Below, in pieces: positions 42,039 through 49,264 of a stretch of DNA of 64,000 nt. The notes under the pieces were generated by a model. The model saw only the letters and a list, made by a program, of their open reading frames with translations, searched no databases and was not told where the DNA came from. The DNA is from CAZEVY01 sp964515555 (GTDB lineage Bacteria > Acidobacteriota > Terriglobia > Bryobacterales > Bryobacteraceae). Position numbers and translations under genes: made by a program. The stretch is from NCBI GenBank assembly GCA_964515555.1, contig CAZEVY010000002.1:1-64000 (forward strand), in the 5' to 3' direction. Position 1 is the stretch's first letter; each line of letters begins with the position of its first letter.

Positions 42039-44636
42039 TCACTTACCCACGGCGGCCTGCCAGTTGACCAGGACTCTAAGGGTGAATTGCGCTGCCGCGT
42101 CCGGCAGCAAGGCAAGAATCCTTTCGCCGTCCCGGGTTACGTCATAGGCATAGGTGAAGTCTCCCTGCGGGTTAGCCACCCGGAACAGCGGCACAGGAAT
42201 GCCAAACTCCAATCCACGGGGCGTGGCGCGGACAACCACAGCCATCAGCATGCCATCGTCCGCACTATAGAATAACTCCCTTCCATCCGGCCGCCAGCGC
42301 GGACGGCTGCCGCCGCCGGGCGACACCTGCCATTTGAGTCCGCCCGCCGGAAGGGCCTGAACATAGACCTCCCGCCGGCCCGATTCGTCCGATGTGTAAA
42401 CCACCCATCTGCCATCCGGCGAAAACTGTCCCTGAAATTCGTCGGAAGGTGTTTTCAGATATGGCTCCGGTTTTCGATCGCCGCCCGCCGGTGTGAGCCA
42501 GAGGTCATATCGCGACTCAGGGGATGACACGGTGTACAGGATCGTGCGCCCATCGGCAGACCAATCGTTGATGTAAACCGCGAACTTCGATTCCAGGATT
42601 CTCGTTTCCTGACCCGCGCCATTCGCCGGGCGCCTGGCAAGGAAGGGCAGAGCAGCGCCGAGATGATAGGCGAGGGTCTGTCCTTCCGGCGACCAAACGG
42701 CGACCCAGCCTTTTCCTTCGCTCGTGACCCGATTCTGGACGCCACGGGCCAGATCCACCTTCCAGATGTCACGGTTGCCGGAGGGATCGTTCACCGATAC
42801 GGCTGCATCCTTGCCGTCCGGAGAGAGGCGCACGGCAGCGTACCGCTGCGGCTGTCCCACCACGTTCGTCGCCCGGCCCTCGCGGTTGAGCCATGCCAGT
42901 TGCGAGTGATTGCCCCCGCCGCTGTAGAGGATTGTCCCGTTGCTGGAAACCGAAAAAAAATGATAACCGGAGAAGATGTTCGATTGATCGAACTCCATTA
43001 CCGGGAAAGGCGTCCCCAGGAGTTGCTCCTTTGCGGGATCGAACTCTTGGCCTCTCAAGCTGCTCCCGTCGGCCCAAAGCAGGTATCCCGACCTTTTGTC
43101 CGGCGCCGGTGAATAGGAAGGTCCACTCACACTACTGACGAGTCTCGTTCTGGCCTGCGGGCGATCCAGTGAACTCATGTAGACGGCGCCCTGGGCATTC
43201 CTGCCTTGTGCCCAGTAAAGAAACCTGCGGCCATCGGGCAGGAATTGAGGCCAGCGGTAACTGATTTCCTCCGCTGCGTTCAGCTCGTTCAACGGAACTG
43301 GCGTTCCACCGGAGGCCGCCAGTCGCTTGAGTCCGGAATTCCCAAGGTGACCAAATACGATGGTTCCGTTCGAGCTCCAGGCTCCGCCGGCGCCCTGCCA
43401 CACATCGGCGATCGCAACCGGCGGCCCACCGGAAACCGCGATGCGCTTGAGCTTGCCTTGGGCAAAGAAGGCGATCGAGCGGGAGTCCGGCGACCAGAAC
43501 GGGAACGATGCGCCTTCGGTTCCCTGCAGCTCTCGCGCCTCCAGCGAGTCGACCGGTCGAAGCCAGAGCCTGCGGCCTCCTCGGGAGTCAGCCACGAACG
43601 CGAGCAGCCGCCCGTCGGGAGAGATCGCACTGCTCCCGACGCTGCCCAGTACGAGGGTCGTGCCTTTGGGCGGGTCGACCTGGAAATGAATGGCCTCCTG
43701 CTTCGGCGTCGACGGCCGCCACGTTGTCCACAGTGCGATCGCCACAGCGGCGGCAACTGCCATGGCAGCGACAACCCAGGCCGCGGGGAATCCCCTTCGT
43801 ATTGGGGCAGGCGACGCGATGAGAGTATCCGAGAGGCGCTCGCGGGCAAGTCGCAATTCGCGATACAGGTCCCGCGTCGAGTCGTATCGTTCGCCGGGAT
43901 CCTTCGCCAGGCAGCGCTCCACCACCCACCGGATCGGCGCCGGAACCGCGGCGGGCAGCGGATCGACATTCTCGCGAATGATGGCGGTCATGGTCTCGGC
44001 GACGCTGGCGCGATGAAACGCGGGCTTCCCCGTTGCCATTTCGTAGACGATCAGGCCGAAGGAAAACTGATCGCCTCGCGCGTCGGTCGGCTCACCGCGC
44101 GCCTGCTCGGGTGCCATGTACCGCGGCGTTCCCATTACCGAGCCTTCCACAGTCAGGACATTGGTGACGGTCGCATTGGCGCCGGCCGCCGCCACCTGGC
44201 GGGCCAGTCCGAAGTCGAGGATCTTCACCCGGCCTTCCCGCGTCACCAGAATGTTGTCGGGCTTCAGGTCGCGGTGGACGAAACCGGCCGCGTGCGCCGC
44301 CGCCATGCCGTCGGCCACCTGCACGGCGAGATCGAGCAGCTTGCGCGGGTCTTCCACGGGCGCAAGCGGCGTCCCCTCGACGTATTCGAGCACCAGGTAG
44401 CTCTCGCCGCCCGGCAACGATCCGACGTCGTGGAGCTGGCAGATGTTGGGATGGTTCAACGCCGCCACGGCGCGTGCTTCCCGCTCGAATCGTTCGTTGA
44501 ATTTCTCGTGCGAGAACTTGATCGCCACGTCGCGATGGAGGCGCGTGTCGCGGGCCTTGTACACCGCGCCCATGCCGCCGGCGCCGATCGGGGCGAGGAT
44601 TTCGTACGGTCCGAGGCGCTCACCCGGCGACGGCAT
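42039..44636 (-). CDS. Membrane Ser/Thr protein kinase with TolB-like propeller
   Basis: 865 aa. A Hanks-type kinase domain lies at residues 10-270: IGAGGMGAVYKA (glycine loop), VAIKF (Lys), HRDLKPDNILV (catalytic loop), DFGLA and GTPRYMAPEQARG. One membrane helix follows (about 285-308, AAWVVAAMAVAAAVAIALW), then a long WD40/TolB-like beta-propeller with repeated SPDGRW and WSPDSRSIAF-type strands, presumably periplasmic. Such kinases are expanded in Acidobacteria; targets are unknown. The ATG is 6 nt after the threonine aldolase stop, so co-transcription is likely. The propeller half looks less GC-rich than its neighbours. Confidence 0.9.
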   Translation of the reverse strand: MPSPGERLGPYEILAPIGAGGMGAVYKARDTRLHRDVAIKFSHEKFNERFEREARAVAALNHPNICQLHDVGSLPGGESYLVLEYVEGTPLAPVEDPRKLLDLAVQVADGMAAAHAAGFVHRDLKPDNILVTREGRVKILDFGLARQVAAAGANATVTNVLTVEGSVMGTPRYMAPEQARGEPTDARGDQFSFGLIVYEMATGKPAFHRASVAETMTAIIRENVDPLPAAVPAPIRWVVERCLAKDPGERYDSTRDLYRELRLARERLSDTLIASPAPIRRGFPAAWVVAAMAVAAAVAIALWTTWRPSTPKQEAIHFQVDPPKGTTLVLGSVGSSAISPDGRLLAFVADSRGGRRLWLRPVDSLEARELQGTEGASFPFWSPDSRSIAFFAQGKLKRIAVSGGPPVAIADVWQGAGGAWSSNGTIVFGHLGNSGLKRLAASGGTPVPLNELNAAEEISYRWPQFLPDGRRFLYWAQGRNAQGAVYMSSLDRPQARTRLVSSVSGPSYSPAPDKRSGYLLWADGSSLRGQEFDPAKEQLLGTPFPVMEFDQSNIFSGYHFFSVSSNGTILYSGGGNHSQLAWLNREGRATNVVGQPQRYAAVRLSPDGKDAAVSVNDPSGNRDIWKVDLARGVQNRVTSEGKGWVAVWSPEGQTLAYHLGAALPFLARRPANGAGQETRILESKFAVYINDWSADGRTILYTVSSPESRYDLWLTPAGGDRKPEPYLKTPSDEFQGQFSPDGRWVVYTSDESGRREVYVQALPAGGLKWQVSPGGGSRPRWRPDGRELFYSADDGMLMAVVVRATPRGLEFGIPVPLFRVANPQGDFTYAYDVTRDGERILALLPDAAAQFTLRVLVNWQAAVGK

Positions 44637-44642
44637 ATTCTC

Positions 44643-45692
44643 TCACGCGGCCGCGGCCGCGCCCACCACTTCGCCGACCGCCTCCAGCGCCGTCTCGCAA
44701 TCGGCGCGGGTGACGTCGTAGTGCGTCACCATGCGCACCTGCGTCGCGTTGATGCCGTTGGCGAGCACCCCGCGCTCCTTGAGTCGCGCGCTGAACGCCG
44801 CTGTCGGCATTCCTGTGCGGGCGATGTCGAAGATCACGATGTTGGTCTGGACGCGCGACGGGTCGACCGAAATGACCGGCAGCCGCGACAGCCCGAGTGC
44901 CAGCAGCCGCGCGTTGGCGTGATCCTCGTGCAACCGCGCGGGCTTCTCCTCCAGCGCGATCAGCCCCGCCGCCGCCAGCACCCCCGCCTGCCGCATCCCG
45001 CCGCCGAGCCGCTTGCGATAGAGCCGCGCCTCGTCGATCGCCGCCGCCTCGCCGACCACCATCGATCCCGCGGGTGCGCCCAGCGCCTTCGAGAGACAAA
45101 ACATCACAGTGTCGACTTTGCCGGCGATCTCGCTCACCGGCCGCCCAAGCGCAGCCGCCGCGTTGAAGACGCGCGCGCCGTCCATGTGCACCTTAAGTCC
45201 CCGCTCGTGCGCGCCGTCGCAGATTTCATCGATCACGTCGACCGGCATGACCGTCCCGCCCGCCATGTTGTGCGTGTTCTCGATCTCGATCAGCCCCGTC
45301 GGCGCCCAGTGCGGGCCGAGCGGCCGGATCTCACGGCGAATCGCGTCCCATCGCAGGATGCCGTCTTCGGCGAAGATCGGCCGCGCCAGGCACCCCGAGA
45401 ACCAGCCCATCATGGCGAGCTCGTAGTTGAGTACGTGCGAGCGGGCCTCGCAGATCACCTCCTGGCCGTGGCGCGTGTGAACCTTGACGGCGACCGTGTT
45501 GCCCATGGTGCCGGTCGGCACGAAGAGGCCGGCTTCTTTCCCGAGAATCTCGGCGGCGCGCTGTTCCAGGCGGTTGACGGTGGGGTCCTCGCCGTAAACG
45601 TCGTCGCCGACTTCGGCTTCGGCCATGGCGCGCCGCATCGCCGCCGTCGGCTTCGTCACGGTGTCGCTGCGCAGATCAATGAACCGGGTCAT
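44643..45692 (-). CDS. ltaE: Low-specificity L-threonine aldolase
   Basis: 349 aa PLP enzyme that cleaves L-threonine (or allo-threonine) to glycine and acetaldehyde. The family opening FIDLRSDTVTKPTAAMRRAM, GDDVYGEDPTVNRLE and the PLP-lysine strand VMFCLSKALGAPAGS are present; HMDGARVFNA supplies the aspartate that contacts the cofactor. Length is normal. It overlaps the hemW 3' end by 17 nt and precedes the kinase by 6 nt. Specificity (L- versus allo-) cannot be told. Confidence 0.92.
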   Translation of the reverse strand: MTRFIDLRSDTVTKPTAAMRRAMAEAEVGDDVYGEDPTVNRLEQRAAEILGKEAGLFVPTGTMGNTVAVKVHTRHGQEVICEARSHVLNYELAMMGWFSGCLARPIFAEDGILRWDAIRREIRPLGPHWAPTGLIEIENTHNMAGGTVMPVDVIDEICDGAHERGLKVHMDGARVFNAAAALGRPVSEIAGKVDTVMFCLSKALGAPAGSMVVGEAAAIDEARLYRKRLGGGMRQAGVLAAAGLIALEEKPARLHEDHANARLLALGLSRLPVISVDPSRVQTNIVIFDIARTGMPTAAFSARLKERGVLANGINATQVRMVTHYDVTRADCETALEAVGEVVGAAAAA

Positions 45693-46785
45693 ATGTATTT
45701 ACGAACTCCTGAAATACTTCATTCGAGAGCAGCACGCCGCGGCGCGAAAGCCGCAGCAGGCCGCCCTCGCTCTCGAGCAGCCCGCCGTCGACGAAGCGGC
45801 GGATCGGCGCCTCGTAGCGGGACCACTCCGATGCGTCGGGACGAATCCCTGCGCTCAATCGCAGTCCCAGGAAGAATCGCTCCTCGCCGGCGTTCGCGCG
45901 GGTTTCCTCGACGCACGCGCTTCCCGCGTGCACGCGCTGCACGTACTCAGCCGCCGATTCCGCGTTGCGCCGCCGGATCACACCGTCGAACGAGTGCGCG
46001 TCGGCGCCGAAGCCCACGTACGGCTCGCGCCGCCAATACTTCAGGTTGTGGCGCGACTCGAACCCGGGCCGCGCGAAGTTGGAAATCTCGTATCGGACCA
46101 GACCTAGCGCCGCCAGCCGGTCCACCGCCGTCTCGTAGAGCGCGACCGTCGCCTCCTCGGAAGGCAGCGACCCCGCGCCGTATCGCACTCCGCCGAGCAG
46201 CGCTTCGCCGCCCAGCCGGCTGTCCTCGTCGATCTCCAGCATGTAGACCGAAACGTGCGGCGCCTCCAACCTTTCGATCCAATCGATCGACTCGCCCCAA
46301 CTTGCGGCGGTCTGGTGCGGCAAGCCGGCGATCAGGTCGACGTTGAAGTTCGCGATGCCCGCATCGCGCAGCGCGCGCACGTCGTCAGCGACCGTCCCGG
46401 CCGTGTGCCGCCGCCCCGTCTGCGCCAGTTCGCGCGCGACGAACGACTGCGCGCCGAGGCTTACGCGCGCGATTCCGAGCTCGGCCCACGCGCGCGCCGC
46501 GTCCGGCGAAAAACTCCCCGGCGCAGCCTCGATAGTCGCCTCCCGCCACGGGCGGCCGGGCAGGCCTTCGAGTATTCGCGCGAGCGCCGGCGCATCGAGC
46601 CGGCTGGGCGTGCCGCCGCCCAGGAACACGGTCTCGGGCGTCCACTCCCAGCGATGCGCGCCGATCTCGGCGGCCAGCGCGTCGACGTAAGCCGCCTCCA
46701 GGTCGCGCGGCAGCACGCCCGAGGCGAAGTTGCAGTAGGTGCACTTCTGATCGCAGAAGGGATAGGAAACGTAGACCCCGGCCAT
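45676..46785 (-). CDS. hemW: Heme chaperone HemW (radical SAM)
   Basis: 369 aa. Radical-SAM cysteines 11, 15 and 18 lie in CDQKCTYCNF; this is the CX3CX2C of the HemN/HemW group. The HemN-type C-terminal domain follows. HemW lacks coproporphyrinogen oxidase activity in tested cases and transfers heme to respiratory proteins. The family strings FLGGGTPSRLD and SLGAQSFVARELAQTGRRH are present. The extra cysteine just after the cluster found in HemN is replaced by Asn. It starts immediately after the frataxin stop (TAGATG). Confidence 0.92.
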   Translation of the reverse strand: MAGVYVSYPFCDQKCTYCNFASGVLPRDLEAAYVDALAAEIGAHRWEWTPETVFLGGGTPSRLDAPALARILEGLPGRPWREATIEAAPGSFSPDAARAWAELGIARVSLGAQSFVARELAQTGRRHTAGTVADDVRALRDAGIANFNVDLIAGLPHQTAASWGESIDWIERLEAPHVSVYMLEIDEDSRLGGEALLGGVRYGAGSLPSEEATVALYETAVDRLAALGLVRYEISNFARPGFESRHNLKYWRREPYVGFGADAHSFDGVIRRRNAESAAEYVQRVHAGSACVEETRANAGEERFFLGLRLSAGIRPDASEWSRYEAPIRRFVDGGLLESEGGLLRLSRRGVLLSNEVFQEFVNTYDPVH

Positions 46786-47109
46786 CTACAATTCGACGTC
46801 GGCGTCGACCTGCCGTCCGATGGCTTCCTCGAGCAGTTGCTTGAGGGTCTGGCCGGTGGCGTTCAGCACGAAGGTGCGCTCCACCTCGTCCCAATCGAGC
46901 TTGTAGCTTTTCGAGTGCGCCGACACCCAGATCTGCCGCACCGGGGCGTTCGGGCTGACGACGAACTTTCCCGGGGGATTCTCGAACTCCACGGTGATGG
47001 CGCCGCTGTGGTCGGCGTCGAATCCGTAGTCGTCGCCGGCGCTGAGGAGGGCGCGGTAGAGCTTGCCGAGAACGTCGTCGGCGCGCTTCTGGAATTCCTG
47101 GTCGTCCAT
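46786..47109 (-). CDS. cyaY: Frataxin-like iron protein CyaY
   Basis: 107 aa, normal for CyaY. The frataxin fold is indicated by DADHSGAITVEF, PPGKFVVSPNAP and the strand RQIWVSAHSKSYKLDWD. CyaY regulates or supplies iron to Fe-S cluster assembly; acidic residues in the first helix (DDQEFQKRADDVLGKLY) are the iron-binding face. It directly precedes hemW, a radical-SAM Fe-S protein, which fits a shared operon. The frame is open to 47316, but the ATG at 47109 gives the family's N-terminus. A palindrome lies 6 nt upstream. Confidence 0.88.
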   Translation of the reverse strand: MDDQEFQKRADDVLGKLYRALLSAGDDYGFDADHSGAITVEFENPPGKFVVSPNAPVRQIWVSAHSKSYKLDWDEVERTFVLNATGQTLKQLLEEAIGRQVDADVEL

Positions 47110-47115
47110 GTGGGC

Positions 47116-47133
47116 GTTACCACACAAGGTAAC
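47116..47133. promoter_or_regulatory. Operator-like palindrome between cyaY and bshC
   Basis: GTTACC and GGTAAC form a perfect 6-bp inverted repeat around ACACAA, starting 7 nt from the cyaY ATG. On the minus strand TACCTT within it could serve as a -10 box for cyaY. A related half-site (TAACCTT) occurs at 47193-47199 before bshC. A regulator binding here could control both divergent genes; this is inference. Confidence 0.35.
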
Positions 47134-47192
47134 AGAATCCGCCCGGAATGTTGCCGGAGTATCTGAAACTTCCCGGCCTGGGGGGCATCTGC

Positions 47193-47198
47193 TAACCT
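47193..47198 (+). promoter_or_regulatory. -10-like box before bshC
   Basis: TAACCT, 10 nt before the bshC ATG. The spacing is longer than at other leaderless-type starts in the window, so a very short leader is possible. No Shine-Dalgarno sequence. Confidence 0.3.
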
Positions 47199-47208
47199 TG
47201 GGTTTCCC

Positions 47209-48786
47209 ATGGAAGCCGCCTGCCTGCGCCACACCGAGCTCCCCCACACCTCGCGGCTTTTCGCCGATTTCTGCTACCGCTTCGATCGCGTGGCGCCCTT
47301 CTACGAGCACGACCACAGCGACCCGGCGGCCTACGCCCGCGCGGCCGCGCGGATCGACTATCCCGACGACCGCCGCGCCGCCATGGTCGACGTGCTGCGC
47401 GCCCAGAATCCGTCATCGCCGGAGCTCGACCTGCTGGCGCGGCCGGACACCGTGGCGGTCGTCACCGGTCAGCAGGTCGGCCTGTTCTCCGGCCCCTGCT
47501 ACACGATCTACAAGGCGCTTACCGCGGCCCGCATCGCCGCGCGATTGAACGCCACCGGCGTCCCTGCTGTCGCGGTGTTCTGGCTCGCCACCGAGGACCA
47601 CGACCTCGCCGAAGTCGATCACTGCTGGACGTTCGACCAGGGAATGAACCCGCGCCGGCTCGCCATGCCGGCGTCGAACGGCGTTCCGCGCCCGGCGGGA
47701 ACGGTCACGGGCGACTATCCGGTCGCCGCGCTGCGCGCGTCGCTGGCGGGCTTCGAGCACGGAGAAGAGGTCGCCGCGCTTGTCGAGGAGGCCTACGCGC
47801 CGGGGACGACGCTGGGCGAGGCTTTCCCGGCGCTTCTCCGGCGGCTCCTGCCGCGCCGCGGCCTGCTGTTCCTCGATCCCATGCGCGCCGGCGTGCGCGC
47901 GCTCGCCGCGCCCATCGTCCGGCGGGCGGTCGCCGAGGCGCCGGAGATGTATCGCAGTCTCGCCGCACGCAACCGGGAGCTGGAAGCCGCCGGTTATCAC
48001 GCGCAGGTGCTGGTGGAGCCGGCGACGTCGCTGTTCTTCCTGCTTGAAGACGGGAAACGCATCACGCTCAGGCGCGACGGCGGCCAATACGCCACCGGAG
48101 GACGGCGGCTGTCCTCCGCCGAGCTCGCCGATCGCGCCGAATCGCTCTCGCCGAACGTGCTGCTGCGGCCGGTCGTCCAGGATTACCTGCTGCCGACCGT
48201 GGCGTTCGTCGCCGGTCCCGCCGAGCTGGCCTATCTGGCGCAATGCGATGTCGTGTATCGCGCGCTGCTCGGGCGCGCGCCGGTGTTCGCGCCGCGCGGC
48301 GGATTCACGTTGCTCGACGCCCGCGCCGCCAAACTCCTGTCGCGTTACGGGCTGGGCGTCGCCTCTTGTTTTCATGGACTGGAGCCCCTTCGCGAGGCGA
48401 TTGCGCCCCAGTTGGTCCCGCCCGATCTCGCAGGCGCGCTCGACGACGCTCGGGGATCCACCATGGACGCGCTCGACCGCCTGCGTCCGCGGCTCGCCGC
48501 CATGGATTCGACTCTTGCCGCGGCGCTCGACCGCTCCCGCGAGCGCATGTCGCACCAGTTGGCGAAGATCGCCGCCAAGGCGGCGCGGGAAGCTCTCCGC
48601 CGCGACCAGCAGGCGCTCGCCGGCGCGTCGCACTTGAACCATCTTGTGTATCCGGAGAGCCACCTCCAGGAGCGCTTCTACACGATCCTGCCTTTCCTGG
48701 CGCGCCACGGACTGGTCCTTGCCGATCGTCTCTACGAGCGCGTTCAGTTGGACTGCCCCGATCACATCGTCTCCCCGATGGATTGA
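47209..48786 (+). CDS. bshC: Putative cysteine ligase BshC (bacillithiol synthesis)
   Basis: 525 aa. BshC joins cysteine to glucosaminyl malate in the last step of bacillithiol synthesis. The family strings VVTGQQVGLFSGPCYTIYKA around residue 84-103 and FWLATEDHDLAEVDH around 124-138 are clear, as is the coiled-coil part near the end (SRERMSHQLAKIAAKAARE) and the closing PDHIVSPMD-type C-terminus. Length is normal. The other pathway genes (bshA, bshB) are not in the window. Divergent to cyaY. Confidence 0.93.
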   Translation: MEAACLRHTELPHTSRLFADFCYRFDRVAPFYEHDHSDPAAYARAAARIDYPDDRRAAMVDVLRAQNPSSPELDLLARPDTVAVVTGQQVGLFSGPCYTIYKALTAARIAARLNATGVPAVAVFWLATEDHDLAEVDHCWTFDQGMNPRRLAMPASNGVPRPAGTVTGDYPVAALRASLAGFEHGEEVAALVEEAYAPGTTLGEAFPALLRRLLPRRGLLFLDPMRAGVRALAAPIVRRAVAEAPEMYRSLAARNRELEAAGYHAQVLVEPATSLFFLLEDGKRITLRRDGGQYATGGRRLSSAELADRAESLSPNVLLRPVVQDYLLPTVAFVAGPAELAYLAQCDVVYRALLGRAPVFAPRGGFTLLDARAAKLLSRYGLGVASCFHGLEPLREAIAPQLVPPDLAGALDDARGSTMDALDRLRPRLAAMDSTLAAALDRSRERMSHQLAKIAAKAAREALRRDQQALAGASHLNHLVYPESHLQERFYTILPFLARHGLVLADRLYERVQLDCPDHIVSPMD

Positions 48787-48826
48787 CCCGGCGGCGCAGC
48801 CGTCTACGCGGCGTTCTTCTATTGCA

Positions 48827-48868
48827 TTCCCATAGGAGCCGTGCCATACTCGTCTTGGTTTCCCATAG
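48827..48868 (+). promoter_or_regulatory. Direct repeats upstream of padR
   Basis: TTCCCATAG occurs at 48827-48835 and 48860-48868, 33 bp apart (about three helical turns), within the 136-nt gap before the PadR gene. GCCATAC is also repeated (48843 and 48903). These could be sites where PadR represses its own operon. The known PadR operator pattern (ATGT...ACAT) is not seen, so this is speculative. Confidence 0.25.
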
Positions 48869-48922
48869 CAGTGGGAGCCGGAACCGCCCGGCAGGGATGC
48901 CTGCCATACGAGGAGGCCCGGC

Positions 48923-49264
48923 ATGAAGACTCGGATCGATGTCTGGCAGGGCACGCTCGCCCTGATGGTGCTGAAGACGCTGGAGGCGCTCGGCCCGCTG
49001 CACGGCTACGGGATCGCGCGGCGCATCGAGCAGACCTCGGGCGACCGCATCGCGCTCAATTACGGGACGCTGTACCCGGCGCTGCTCAAGCTCGAGCAGG
49101 AGGGATACGTTTCCGCCGAGTGGGGCCTCTCGGACAACAACCGCAAAGCGAAATTCTACGCGCTCACGCGGGCGGGGCGACGGCAGCTTCGCCGGGAAGC
49201 GGCCCAATGGACGGAGACCGCCGGGATCCTGGCGCGGTTCCTCGCCGGGGAGCGTCCGTCATGA
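48923..49264 (+). CDS. PadR-family transcriptional regulator
   Basis: 113 aa. A winged-helix PadR protein: WQGTLALMVLKTLEAL, GPLHGYGIARRIEQ, LNYGTLYPALLKLEQEGYV (recognition helix and wing) and FYALTRAGRRQL. This short PadR type typically represses an adjacent transporter operon. AGGAGG lies 6 nt before the ATG. The stop overlaps the permease start as ATGA, so regulator and permease are co-translated. The ligand is unknown. Confidence 0.93.
   Translation: MKTRIDVWQGTLALMVLKTLEALGPLHGYGIARRIEQTSGDRIALNYGTLYPALLKLEQEGYVSAEWGLSDNNRKAKFYALTRAGRRQLRREAAQWTETAGILARFLAGERPS

Noticed and set aside
43206..46346. Long open frame (1046 codons) on the plus strand opposite the kinase, aldolase and hemW genes
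   Set aside because: Arg/Gly-rich, no domain, and fully covered by three well-supported minus-strand genes.
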